Below, piece by piece: positions 1 to 11,565 of a DNA stretch of 64,000 nt. The stretch is taken from positions 93,596,535 to 93,660,534 of the forward strand of contig CM058235.1 in assembly GCA_030180135.1 (NCBI GenBank). The letters run 5' to 3'. Below the pieces are notes generated by a model. It was given only the letters and a program-made list of their open reading frames with translations. It was not told the DNA's origin and did no database searches. The position numbers were made by a program, and so were the translations under genes. Every line of letters starts with the position of its first letter. Within the stretch, counting starts at the first letter, position 1. The stretch is from Orychophragmus violaceus. Taxonomy: Eukaryota > Streptophyta > Magnoliopsida > Brassicales > Brassicaceae.

Positions 1-599
1 AAGTCTAGCAAGTCATGAAATCCTTAATGAGAAACCCTAAACCTAACTATGAATCTACTCAGACATAGAAGATGTAAACATAATCAATGAATTAACAGAT
101 TGCATAAAAGAGATTAAATAAATAAAGGGGTTCGAAATCTTCTCCAAAATAAAGTGAAGTACAGGATCAGATCAGCCCCAATAGCTCTAAAAACTCTCTG
201 CTCTTAATTATGAAAGCGTAAGTAAATAAAACACCAAAATCCTAATTATATAGGCTTAATCTCGGCCGGGGCTTCTTTGTAAATACTAGAAACTTCTGGG
301 CCAAAGTGTAATATCTTCACTCTTCATTAAACCGCCGAATCGGCCCATCTCGCTAGTGTGTTGATCGACACCAAAGGTGTGTTGATCGACACCAAAGGTG
401 TGTCGATCGATGCAATCCTGATTTCTGGACAGTGAGCTCAATCTCTCGGCCAAACACTCTAAAAATCCCCAAAATGCTCCAATATCTCCAAATCTGCTCC
501 AAACCTGATTATACCTGTAATAGACTCTAAAAGAACACAAAAGGACTCTAAAACACACTTATATCATGGCATAAAACCGGTAAAAACCATGATATATCA
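1..599 (-). mobile_element. Partial 3' LTR of Athila-like Gypsy element G1
   Basis: The LTR of a minus-strand Gypsy element is cut by the window's left edge. Its element-proximal border is clear: the plus strand reads ATGATATATCA up to 599, followed at once by the complement of a polypurine tract (CTCCCCCACACTTAGCC). The same TGATATATCATGG start opens three other LTRs in this window (12929, 22231 and, reversed, 21731). Complete copies are 1.1-1.2 kb, so about half of this one is inside. It holds three copies of the shared CGATCG palindrome at 356-414, spaced about 21 bp apart. Confidence 0.85.
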
Positions 600-1907
600 A
601 CTCCCCCACACTTAGCCTTTGCTTGCCCTCAAGCAAAACAGAGAACTAGAATGTAGTGAAGAGGTTTGAAAACTCTTCAGAAACTCTTTTCATCCTAGAA
701 GCAACAACACTCAGATTCCCCTTAGTAATCCACTGAAAGAATCAATCACAAGATATCAAGACCAACATGTACTTCTCCCACACTTAGAAACTGTCCTAAG
801 TAAACTCCACAATCACATTCACGCATTCAAATTCTCCCTACTGACTTCTGCAAGTATTTAAGTGTGGTCTCACCTAAGGAGTATCGATCAAAGGGCACAT
901 GGACTCTTACCTTGCCAGCTCTAGACCACCATACTATCTTTCTCTAGTCCCTTTCTTCTCTTTTCCCTTCCTTAACAACTGATTTTTCCCCATTGGGTAT
1001 CATTTTATTTTTTATCAGTGTTCTTCCTGTTTTGGGGTGTACTTTGGACACATTCCATGGATGCACAAGAGGTAATAGTTTTAGCTACCACTCCCAGAGA
1101 CCACTTCGGAGTTACCAACTCATCCTCAGTTTATTACTCTTTTTTTTTTTTACTTTATGGAAGGGGAGAAGGGAACCAAATAGGACAAGTTTACAGGCTG
1201 TGTCAGAACTAACAAAGGAATCCGACTCAAAGTATTCCAAGCCCTTAGGTGAGAAAATTAAGTCAGTATTAAAGTGAAGTCAGTATTAAAGTGAAGTCAG
1301 TAAAAGGATCCTCTGATACCTGAAGCGATGTGGGTGTTCTCAGTAGGTTGATCCATGTCTGGGTTTTCTAATAGTCAGAGATTGATCTGCAGCTTCATCC
1401 CAATGGTTACTTAAGTTCCTGCAAGTGCTGCTAATCTTCTCAAAAAATCATTGTTTCTTACTTAAACAGTTTTGACTCAATAAAACAAATTTTGAAAAAT
1501 TTAACTGACTCTAAGAAAACAGAAAGAAAGAAGTTAGTAGCACCTCCCCCACACTTAAAACACATTGTCCCCAGTAGTGTCAAGCGAAGGATTGGTAAAA
1601 AGAAAGAAAAATTTGTTTAAAGATTAGTTGAGTTCTGTCGAATTTTTACCTCTGTCGCTCAGGCATCGATCGTTGCACTAGGTGCATCGACCGTTGCTGT
1701 GCGATTTTTCGTTCTAACGATCGACACAGTGGTGTGTCGATCGACGCACTGCGATTTGTCCGAGATCTGCAAACAAAAACTCACCAAAACCAGAAACAAA
1801 ACGTAAAATCCTACAAAAACACTAAGATTAAAATGCAAAAACGAAAACAGTGGGTTGCCTCCCACTCAACGCTTGTTTAACGTCAATAGCTTGACGCTTC
1901 AGCTGAT
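600..1907 (-). other. G1 3' untranslated region with polypurine tract
   Basis: This is the non-coding stretch between the pol stop and the 3' LTR of G1. The polypurine tract lies at 600-617 (minus strand AAGTGTGGGGGAGT). Much of the rest is alignable by eye with 11566-12928 and 21732-22230, for instance the block ending GGAATGTGTCCAAAGTACAC on the opposite strand, and the line TGGGTTGCCTCCCACTCAACG near 1852. A cluster of four CGATCG-type palindromes lies at 1662-1749. Short open frames here on both strands have no visible coding features. Confidence 0.75.
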
Positions 1908-4900
1908 CTAGGTACAGGGTGCATCATCCAGAGTCAGAATCTGACCTTCCGGAATCTCGGCCTTAGCCCAATAATGTTTCACCCTCTGTCCATTCACAGT
2001 GAATTCATTACCTTCTTTGCTGGTTAGAACGACAGCTCCATATGGACGCACCTCTTTGATTGTGAAAGGACCATACCACCTTGATTTCAGCTTACCTGGA
2101 AACAAATGCAAACGAGAGTTATACAAAAGTACCTGATCATTAGGCTCAAACTGTCTGGAGACAATCTTCTTGTCATGATATGCCTTAGTCCTCTCCTTGT
2201 ACAACTTTGAGTTCTCATAGGCCAAATGTCTAATCTCATCCAACTCATTAAGCTGCACTAATCTCCTTTCTGCAGCAGATTTAAGATCAAAGTTTATCTG
2301 TTTTACAGCCCATGCTGCTTTGTGCTCAAGCTCTACTGGCAGATGACATGCTTTTCCATATAGCAGATGGAATGGAGTGGTCCTAAGTGGTGTCTTGAAT
2401 GCTGTCCTGTAAGCCCATAATGCATCATCCAGCTTTGCTGCCCAATTTTTCCTTGTTTTTCCAACTGTCTTCTCAAGGATTTCCTTAATCTGCCTGTTAG
2501 AAACCTCGACTTGTCCACTAGTGTGAGGGTGATAAGGAGTAGCGACTCGGTGATGAACTCCATGCTTTTTCAGCAGCTTCTCGAAGACCTTATTGATAAA
2601 ATGAGATCCTCCATCACTAATCAATATACGAGGTACTCCAAATCTGGGGAATATGATGGTCTTAAACAGCTTAATGACCACCGAAGAATCATTGGTTGGA
2701 CTAGCTATTGCTTCTACCCACTTAGACACATAGTCCACAGCAACCAAGATGAACTTATTCCCATATGATGAGGGAAAAGGACCCATGAAATCTATGCCCC
2801 CAACAATCGAAAACCTCAACTTCCAGAATGAAATTCTGAGGCATCTCATGCTTCTTGCTGATTTTCCCTCTCCTCTGACAGGCATCACATTGAGAGATGA
2901 AAGAATGAGTGTCTCTAAACATTGTAGGCCACCAGAAACGTGCTTGCAGAACCTTAGACACAGTCTTGAATGTAGCAAAATGTCCAGCATAATCTGATCC
3001 ATGACAGTGGAAGAGGATGTCTGGAACTTCTGATTCAGCAACGCATCTCCTGTAAATACCATCTGACTAGTGCTTATAGAGATAAGGCTCATCCCAGTAG
3101 TATCTTCTAAGCTCCCTAAAGAACTTTTTCTTTGCATAACCCTTTAAATCATCTGGTTCAGTCTCAGCAGTAAGGTAATTAGCTATGTCTGCATACCAGG
3201 GTCGATCAGTGGTTGCCACAGCAGCAATTTCGAAGTTATAGTTCCCAATTCTGATCCTTAAAGTCTCTGGGTTCGTATCAGGTATGCATCGACCGTTGCG
3301 TGTGCATGCGTCGATCGTTGCTTCCCCGATACTTGCATCGACCGTTGCCAATGTGGCATCGATCGACAATGTGCGATTGTCCCGACAGTTCTGCAACTCT
3401 TTGCCAAAATCCGTCTGAAAAATTGTACCAACCATATTGACGTTTTCCTCAGGAAAATAATCATTGATGGGCACGTCTTCCTCAACCAGCATCCTTGAAA
3501 GATGATCAGCAACTCCATTCTCAACTCCCTTCTTATCCCTCACTTCAATGTCAAACTCCTGAAGCAACAGAATCCATCTCAACAATCTTGGCTTAGCATC
3601 CTTCTTCTGCATCAGATATTTCAGGGCTGAATGATCAATATGAACAATCACCTTGGAGCCAACAAGATAGGGGCGGAATTTTTCAAATGCAAAGACAACA
3701 GCCAACAGCTCCTTCTCCGTGGTTGCATAGTTTCTCTGCGCATCATCTAGTGTCCTACTAGCATAATAGATAGCATGAAGCTTTCTGTCCTTCTTCTGTC
3801 CCAGATCAGCTCCTACAACAAAATCACTTGCATCACACATAACCTCAAAAGGTAGATCCCAATCTGGTGGCTGAACTATTGGAGTACTCACTAACGCCTG
3901 CTTAATTTTTTCAAATGCAGTCTGACAGTCTGCATTGAACTCAAATTTGGTATCCTTACACAGCAAAGCAGTTAGTGGCCTAGCAATCTTACTGAAGTCT
4001 TTGATGAACCGTCTATAGAAGCCAGCATGTCCAAGAAAGCTTCTTATAGATTTAACAGAATCAGGCGCCTGAAGGTTGGTCATTACCTCAATCTTAGCGC
4101 GGTCCACTTTGATCCTTGCTTCAGATACTTTATGTCCAAGAACAATACCATCTCTGACCATGAAGTGGCATTTTTCCCAGTTAAGGACCAAGTGCTTCTC
4201 TTCGCATCTAGTCAGCACCTTGCACAGATTATCTAAACATTCATTATAAGATAATCCATAGACTGAGAAGTCATCCATGAATACCTCCATAAAGTCCTCA
4301 ATCATATCAGTGAATATGGACATCATGCATCTCTGGAAGGTGGCAGGAGCATTACAGAGTCCAAAAGGCATCATACGGTAAGCGAATGTGCCATATGGAC
4401 AAGTGAAAGTGGTCTTTCCCTGATCTTCTGGGTGGATAGGAATCTGAAAGAAACCTGAGTATCCATCGAGGAAGCAGTAGTAAGGATGATTAGCTAACCT
4501 CTCCAGCATCTGATCAATAAAAGGCAAGGGAAAGTGATCCTTTCTGGTTGCAGCATTCAGCTTCCTGTAATCTATGCACATCCTGTGTCCCGTTACAGTC
4601 CTAGTTGGGATCAGCTCATTCTTCTCATTCTTCACAACTGTAACTCCGCCTTTCTTAGGCACTACATGGACTGGACTCACCCAATCACTGTCTGAAATAG
4701 GATAGATAATCCCAGCGTCAAGGAATTTCATAATCTCCTTCTTAACCACTTCCTGTAGATTAGGATTAAGCCTTCTCTGATGCTCAACAGATGTCTTAGA
4801 CTCGTCCTCAAGATGTATCCGATGCATGCACAGCTCCGGAGAGATACATGAAATGTCATCAAGAGAATAGCCAAGAGCTTTGTGATGCTTGCGCAGCTTG

Positions 4901-5575
4901 CTTAGCAGTAAAGTGAGCACTGCGTTGTTCAAACTAGCATTAACAATCACTGGATAAGTTGAATTCGGTCCAAGAAATGCGTACCTTAGCCCGGATGGAA
5001 GTTGTTTCAGCTCTATTTTCGGAGCTTTTTCCTCGGCCCAGTCCCTGTCGACTTGCAACGACCGATGCTTAGTTGGCGTCGATCGTTGCATCGTCGCGTC
5101 TGATATTTCCACCTGCATCGCCACTTCAACCGAATCCATCAGTCTTGCATAGCACATCGCGGGTTCGTCCTGCAGGTACTCTAGCTCCATTATAGAGCTC
5201 AGTAGAGCTCTTTCTAGTGGATCTTCAGCATGTGACTTGTGAAAGTACTCTGCAGCCAAATCACCTAGTGTGTCAACATAGAAGGTCTGTCCGTCGATGG
5301 TTGGTCTCTTTACCAGCCTGTCCATGTCAAAACTCATCTTCAAATCACCCACATTCAGAATTATTCTACCTCCTTGACAGTCAATCATCGCACCAGCTGT
5401 AGCTAAGAAAGGCCTGCCTAAAATCAGTGGATCTTTTGGTTCCTCTCCATACTGCAGAACCACAAAGTCAGTAGGAATCACACATTGGCCAATCATTATA
5501 GGCACATCCTCCAATAATCCTTCGGGAATCCTGATTGTTCTATCTGCCAGAACCAGTGATATCCTAGTGGGTATA
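1908..5575 (-). pseudogene. Athila-like Ty3/Gypsy pol (PR-RT-RNase H-IN), broken
   Basis: The reading runs from 5575 down to 1908. In order it shows the C-terminal part of the aspartic protease (DPLILGRPFLATAGAMIDC), the reverse transcriptase with its catalytic FMDD box (VFMDDFSVYG), RNase H (DASDFVVGADLGQ, IDHSALKYLMQ), the integrase zinc finger (CDACQRRG) and the integrase core (VDYVSKWVEA, SDGGSHFIN). There is no chromodomain, as expected for the Athila lineage. It cannot be functional: a stop follows YYWDEPYLYKH at about 3067, the integrase continues in another frame, and a further frameshift lies near 2805. The protease N-terminus and gag are missing because a Copia LTR begins at 5576. 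Linkers between PR and RT (5046-5098) and between RNase H and IN (3291-3371) carry in-frame copies of the shared palindrome. Confidence 0.93.
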
Positions 5576-6216
5576 TGTTGGGAATGTCCTGAAATCTACT
5601 GTACTATCTCTAGAAAGTATGATAAGTGTCGAGATCAGACATAAGTCATAAATACTGGGTGATCATGATGACTTGCTAGAGCCCGCTCTTGATCTATAAG
5701 TTTAGGACTTATTACCAGTATTGTATGATCCCAAAGGGTCACACACCATAGCTAACGGGAAAGTTAAATGGAATTAATGCGGTAAGATGCAAGGCATTTA
5801 CTGTATTTGTACAGAGAATTTGGCCAGACAAAATACAGTTATTTTGTCTGATTTGGGTCTTGGGCCCAAAAGCCTAATAGGCCATTAGTTTAATCACTTG
5901 GGCTCATATAAGGAAGAGGACAGGCGCCAGTAAGCCTAGTAGTCTGCGATTTCTTTTAGGTCTGGCCGTCCTCTCTCTCTCTGTTGTTCCAGCTTTGGTC
6001 TAGCAGCCTGATCCAGTAGCTTGTAAGCGTGTGGATACCTAGGAGGAGCCGGTAATCATCAGCTCTCATTGATCTCTTCATTACCAATCCGCTGCGCTAA
6101 TAACAAGGTAATGATTCTGATCTGGTTTATGATTCAACTGCAAATCACCTAGATCCTAGTTGATTATGTTAGGTTGTAATCTGACAATTACACCAATGAA
6201 CACACATAATCCCACA
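5576..6216 (+). mobile_element. 5' LTR of Copia element A
   Basis: The LTR begins TGTTGGGAATGTCC within the Gypsy protease frame and ends CCCACA just before an initiator-Met primer site. Its first part matches the LTR of the Copia element at 35264-35995 read on the other strand (TGTTGGGAT, GTCCTGAAATC, then TCTCTAGA and GTCGAGATC), so both are one family. The flank before it is GTATA, a candidate target-site duplication, but the matching 3' LTR is absent, so this cannot be confirmed. Confidence 0.85.
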
Positions 6217-6217
6217 G

Positions 6218-6230
6218 TGGTATCAGAGCC
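6218..6230 (+). promoter_or_regulatory. Primer binding site, initiator-Met tRNA type (Copia A)
   Basis: TGGTATCAGAGCC lies one base after the LTR. It is complementary to the 3' end of plant initiator methionine tRNA, the usual primer for Copia reverse transcription. Confidence 0.9.
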
Positions 6231-7776
6231 TAGGTCGTTAGGTTTTGCTGTTTGGATCTTTTAGGTTGTTTTAATGTTTATAGAATCGAATTTGAATGTA
6301 AATTTGATTAAGAAAACTTTAGAAAACCTAACAAACCAAAATCGCATAAGCCGGATCCGATGATCGGCATGCGTCGGACTGTGATGCGTCGGAACGATCG
6401 CATGTCCGGATGCACAAACCGATCGCGGGATCGATGCGTGTATCGATCGTTATGATCGTATCACGATCGACTGCCGGGTCGCGTTCAGCGCATCATCTCT
6501 CCCGGCTGGCTCGTTCGCATATCGATCCGGATGGATCGTGATAGTATGCGTGACGGTTTCGGGATGGTCGCGTGTATCGATCGGGCACATCGTATGTGCT
6601 GATCCGATCAGTCGAGTTTGACGCGAGCATCCGGCGAGAGAGCATCACGACCCGCGAGTAGCCATTCGGTTAAGCCGAGCCTCGCGGTTAGACCAATCTA
6701 TTTCATCCTGATTTTTGGACTTAACCGAACCGATCCAATTTAATTGGTGATTCAAGCGGTTAACCCAAATCGCGGTTTGCTGGAAATTATTTAATACAAT
6801 TGGTATTATTTAATTTCTGGTTAAACCGGATTTAAATTCAAAATTGAATTTTAACCTAAACCGAAGGCTGGTCTAAGTTTGATTTGGTTGGACCAAATAA
6901 TTTAGAGCTGGTCTGGTTTAGTAAATAACCAGTTGGATTTAGTAGTTAATTTGGTCTTGGACCAGAATTAATGAACCGACTCGGTTATGTCAAATTATTG
7001 GGCCAATTGGAATTCTATGGTCTTGGGCCAAGAATTGGGCCTATAATTTGTGACCCAACCCAAAACTTTAATAAAACATTAAATTAGAGAGCTTCTAATA
7101 TTAGAAGTTTCTAATTTTGGCATGTTAGGAAACTTCTAAAAATAATATGTTTCCGATTTAGAAAGTTTCTAAAAATAGTAGGTTTCCCTAAATAGAAAGT
7201 TTCCATATTTAGTAAGTTACCTGAAATGGAAAGTTTCCCAAAATAGTAATCTTCTATTTTTGGGAGGAAATCTATTGAAACCTAAAATCCTCAAAAACAA
7301 TATCAAGCTTGGATGTCTTGCCCAATCTTGTCAGCTACTTAACGCTTATTCAATTACAGATATGGCTTACAGTGTGAGGTGTCTGTTTTTGCGTAAGTAA
7401 AGTAGTATATAGTCACTAATTTCATTGGGAGTCCCAGACTTTAGTGATTATTTGGCTGTAAGAGATTGGTTTCCTTGACTGGGCCATCGGGAGTCCCGGG
7501 CCTTGAGACATCTGGTGTATTGGGCCTTGGGCCCAATTCACAACCGAGAGTTATTGGATATAACTAGCTGTGTGTATACTTACCAAGTGAAGCTACTTCT
7601 GGGTGACGGCCAGTGGCCCATTTTGGATTTAGCTGAACATGGGTCTCGGAATCATTGCATTCTTATGAGGTTAAACAAAGAAATTTTGAATGCAGTGCGG
7701 GTTTTCTTATAAGTTATTAAGATTACTCTTTTATGAACTGAATAACTAAAACTCTATTTATCTCTAAATTTCAGTT
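6231..7776 (+). other. Copia A leader with CpG-rich CGATCG block
   Basis: This untranslated leader of about 1.5 kb lies between the primer site and gag. From about 6355 to 6670 it is GC- and CpG-rich and crowded with GATCG, GCGTCGG and ATCGATCG words, clearly unlike the AT-rich sequence on either side. These look like decayed relatives of the palindrome seen in the other elements. From about 6700 to 7060 it carries repeated AACCGGTTAAG/CCAATTGG-type words, similar in style to the leader of Copia C. I see no coding potential. Confidence 0.6.
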
Positions 7777-8666
7777 ATGACTAGCACAAACAATCAAAAC
7801 ACTTTCTCGATCCGGTCTGTCCTTGAGATGGACAAACTGAACGGATCAAATTTCTTGACTTGGTCGCGGAACCTGAGGCTAGTCCTCAGGCAGGAGAGAA
7901 AGGACTATGTCCTTGAGAGAGCTCTCCCCGAGAGGATCGGGTCCAATGCCTCTCATGCAGTATATGATGCTTGGAATAAGCATTATAATGATGCGGTAGA
8001 TGTGCGTGGTCTGATATTGGCTACATGGACTCAGATTTGCTGAAGCAATATGAGAACATGGAGTCGCCAATAGAGATGATCAGCAGCCTGAAATTGAAAT
8101 TTCAGGAGCAGGTAAGAGTGGAGAGATACCAGTTGGTTAAGTCTCTCACTAGCTGCAAGCTACCAAATGATCATCCAGTGAGTCCTCATGTCAGTAAAAT
8201 GATGGGTTACATTGATAACCTGAGGAATCTGGATTATCCAGTTAGCCAAGAATTGGCAACTGAGATCATTCTGCAGTCACTGCCGTCAAGCTATGATAAG
8301 TTCAAAAGGAACTATATCAAGAAAGGCTTAACGAAGACGCTGACTGAACTGCATGATATGCTCAAGACAGTTGAGCCAAACGTGAAGAGTACCCTGTATA
8401 ATCTCATAATGGAGAAGGGTAGGTTTACTAAACCTAGTGCTGACAAGGGAGAAGACAAAGTTGTCCAGATTATGAATCATGGCAAGCCTGTGTCTTCTGA
8501 GCCCGAGTCATATACATCTTACGTTGGTAAGTGCTGCTACTGTAAAGAGACTGGGCATTGGAAGAGAGATTGCATTAAATTTATGGAAGATTATGAGGAG
8601 TTGAAGTTGATGTATGAGACTACTTCCTCAGGTATTCATGTTATTACTTCAAGTTCTACCTTATAG
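7777..8666 (+). pseudogene. Copia A gag with CCHC zinc knuckle, one frameshift
   Basis: The frame opens with MTSTNNQNTFSIRSVLEMD and LNGSNFLTWSRNLRLVL, the typical start of plant Copia gag (DUF4219/UBN2-type). It continues through YENMESPIEMISSLKLKF, and near the end shows a CCHC zinc knuckle (CCYCKETGHWKRDC, about 8531-8572). A single-base loss near 8024 moves the reading from LILAT into the frame that starts DSDLLKQYENM, so the protein is broken there. The closest relative in this window is the gag at 32819-33672. Gag would form the virus-like particle in the cytoplasm. Confidence 0.9.
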
Positions 8667-11125
8667 GTATTGGATACTGGTTGTGGCACTGATATTTGTT
8701 ATAATATGCAGAGCCTAAGCAACAGTAGAACGTTGAAGGAAGGGCAAGTGGAACTGCATGTCTGGAAGGAGCTATAGATGCTGCCTCAGCCGTAGGGTTT
8801 TCACTCGTAGATGCCTTTGAGGCTTGGTTTTGTATTAAGTAATTGCTACAATGTACCTGCTTTAAGCAGAGTTGTCTTTCATTTTCTTGTAAGAATTTGA
8901 ATGTTTTTCATTTTGATAAAAGACAAGTTTTGTTCTTTTGATCTCAATGAAATATTGATTGTAGCACCCTATTCAAGGAATGGGTTTTATATCTTAAACC
9001 AAAGAGTGCCTAAAAGTAACATAAATACCGAATTGGTTTAAATCTGATGAATTAAACCTGATTTTTCTTGGCATAAATGTTTTGGTCACATAGAGTGAGT
9101 CGGATTCAGAAATCCCATAGTTATGGACTTTTGGGCTCATTTGATTGGATATCTTATGAGACTTGAATTCTGCTTACTGGACCAAAAGACAAAGGGCTCA
9201 TCTTAGCCGAGCTAGAGAAAGGCCCAAAGGCTTATTGGACCTTGAACATACTCATGTATGTTGCCCGATGAGCAGTAATGCCAGAGAAAATTTCTTGTAC
9301 TTCATTATATTTACTGATTACTTCAGTGAGTATGACTGTGTTCATTTGATGAGACACGAGTCGGAATTCTTTGAAATGGTCGAAAGAGTTCCAGAATGAG
9401 GTATAGAATCTAAGTGACAGAAGTATTGAGACTCTGGATTATATCACGAGTGAGAATACTTAAGTCATTGATGGTGTGATCATCTGAATGAGTGTGAAGT
9501 CGTTTCACAGCTCATTTCTCCTGAAAACCTTGAGGTGTTTCTGTGAGAAAGAATCAGATCTTATTAGAAATGATTAAAGATGAGTCACACGAATCTTCCA
9601 TGATATTCTTTAAGAATAACGCTCTAGAAATATCTAAGTTTACGCTGAAATAGTTCCACCAATATCAGTTGAAATACACCACATAAATGTGGACTGGAAA
9701 TGATCCAAATTCGTCTTTACTGAGTATTTGTAGTTGTGCTACTTCGCTGGTTGTCCTAGGGAAACCAAGGCTTTTTACTTTTTACGTCCATTCCGAAAAC
9801 GAAGTTAGGTTGTTCGGAATTCTGTTTTCTAAAAGGAAAGTTACTTTCCAAGAAGAACAGTGGGAGTAAAAGTATAACTCGAAGAAATTCGAGAAATACA
9901 GGAGGCTGCTCAACCTGTTGAGGGAGAGCAGCGGATAGATTTACAGATTTCTGTAGAATCTACACCTGTAGAGCCTGAAGTTCGCAGATCTGAATGAATC
10001 CGTCACTAATCCGAGAGTGATTTCTCGTGATTAGTTGCCATGATCTGATGATCATTGAAAGTGATGAACCTGCGAAATTCACAGAAGCGAAAGTGAGCCC
10101 GGACTCCGAAAAATTACACTGTGTGTAAGTTAGCTTCATCGATCCATTCATGGATGGAAGCAAACATATCGGAGTTGGAATCTTCGTTCTGTTGAAGTAG
10201 TCAAGGTTTTGACTTGAACAGGAACGAAGTGGAACTGTGCGTTTGCTAATAGATAAGTGGGAGCGATATTGCATTTCTCATAGTGTATGTCCATGACATA
10301 CTGATTCTCGGAAATAACGTCCCAATGCAGCAGTCGGTAAAGGACTGGCTTGGGAGTTGGTTTTATGATTGACATGGGTAAAGCCACGTATATTCTTGGA
10401 TTTTGGATCTAAAAATAGAGATCCAAAATAGCTGATAGGACAAAGTCAGGATTCTTATATTGACAATGTCCTACACGTTTTCAGCATTCCAAGAAGGGTT
10501 TTATGCCAATGTCACATGGCATTACGTTAAGCAAGATACAGTGTCCTACGATATCTGCTGAGCTTGAATGCATGGATGAGATTCCATATGCGTCGGCAAT
10601 TGGATCTATCATGTATGCCATGACATGTGCTTGTTTTGATGTTGCTTTAATGTTAAGCAAGACAAGTAAAGACCAGTCAAATCCAGCAAAGAATCACTGG
10701 ATAGACGTAATGATTATCCTCAAGTATTTGGAAAATACTTAGGATAAGTTCTTGATTTACGGAGAAAGTGAGGTGCTACAAGTCGGTAGAGTCTGAAAGG
10801 CAAGTTTCCAACAGACAAAGATGATTTCCGGTCACAGTCCGGTTATATCTTGTGTCTGTCTGGCGGTGCAAGGCACTGTTGCTGACTCCATGACTTAAGC
10901 TGAACATTTCGCAGCTTGGGAAGCGGCGAAAGAGGTTGTTTGGAAAGAAGAGTTCATCACTGAACTTGATGTGATTCCCAGCATAGATGAGACTAGCTGC
11001 ACATCAGAGGTCCAAACACCTTGAGGGTAGGTATAACCTATTCCGTGAGATAAATGACAGAGGTGTTAAGTAGATCAGCAAGTTTCAACGAATGAGAACG
11101 TTGCTAATCTATTAACGAAAAGCAT
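8667..11125 (+). pseudogene. Copia A pol, highly degenerate
   Basis: No long frame survives, but landmarks of Copia pol are readable in order. They are an integrase core remnant (CPMSSNARENFLYFIIFTDY, about 9256-9340), the integrase-RT joint (EPEVRRSE, about 9968), the RT/RNase H transition (MPMSHGITLSKIQCP and PYASAIGSIMYAM, 10503-10640), and the RNase H end near 10890-11115, finishing NVANLLTK. The order and spacing fit Copia (IN before RT). Many stops and small deletions make it inactive. The sequence stops being Copia at about 11120. Confidence 0.75.
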
Positions 11126-11565
11126 GTCATCTGCCGGTGGAACTTGAGCACAAAGCAGTGTGGGCTGTGAAGCAGATGAACTTTGACCTTAAATCAGCTG
11201 CAGAAAGAAGGTTGATACAGCATAATGAGTTGGATGAGATTAGACATCTTGCCTATGAGAACTCAAAGCTGTACAAGGAGAGGACTAAGGCTTATCATGA
11301 CAAGAAGATAGTTTCTAGACGGTTTGAGCCTAATGATCAGGTACTTTTATACAATTCCCGTTTGCATTTATTTCCAGGAAAGCTGAAATCAAGATGGTCC
11401 GGTCCCTACACAATCAAAGAAGTGCGTCCATATGGAGCTGTCATTCTAGTCGGCAAGGAAGGAAATGAGTTCGCTGTGAATGGATAGAGGGTAAAACATT
11501 ATTGGGCTAAGGCCGAGATTCCAAGAGGTCAGATTCTGCCTCTGGATAATGCTCCTGGTGCCTGA
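11126..11565 (+). pseudogene. Plus-strand Gypsy integrase C-terminal fragment, fused to Copia A
   Basis: The reading starts in mid-integrase at CHLPVELEHKAVWAVKQMN and runs through AYENSKLYKERTKAYHDKK and FPGKLKSRWSGPYTIKEV to a stop at about 11565. It is the same domain as in G1 (2000-2350) and G2 (14437-14890), in the opposite orientation. A glutamine codon before RVKHYWAKAE has become TAG at about 11485. Nothing upstream of CHLP is present. The join to Copia lies in a short stretch of sequence the two share (GAAAAGCATG), so the exact breakpoint cannot be set within about 10 bases. Confidence 0.9.

Noticed and set aside
286..558. 90-codon frame with repeated VDQHTFG text
   Set aside because: The repeat is only the translation of the palindrome array in an LTR; same for the 126-codon frame at 34762-35142.
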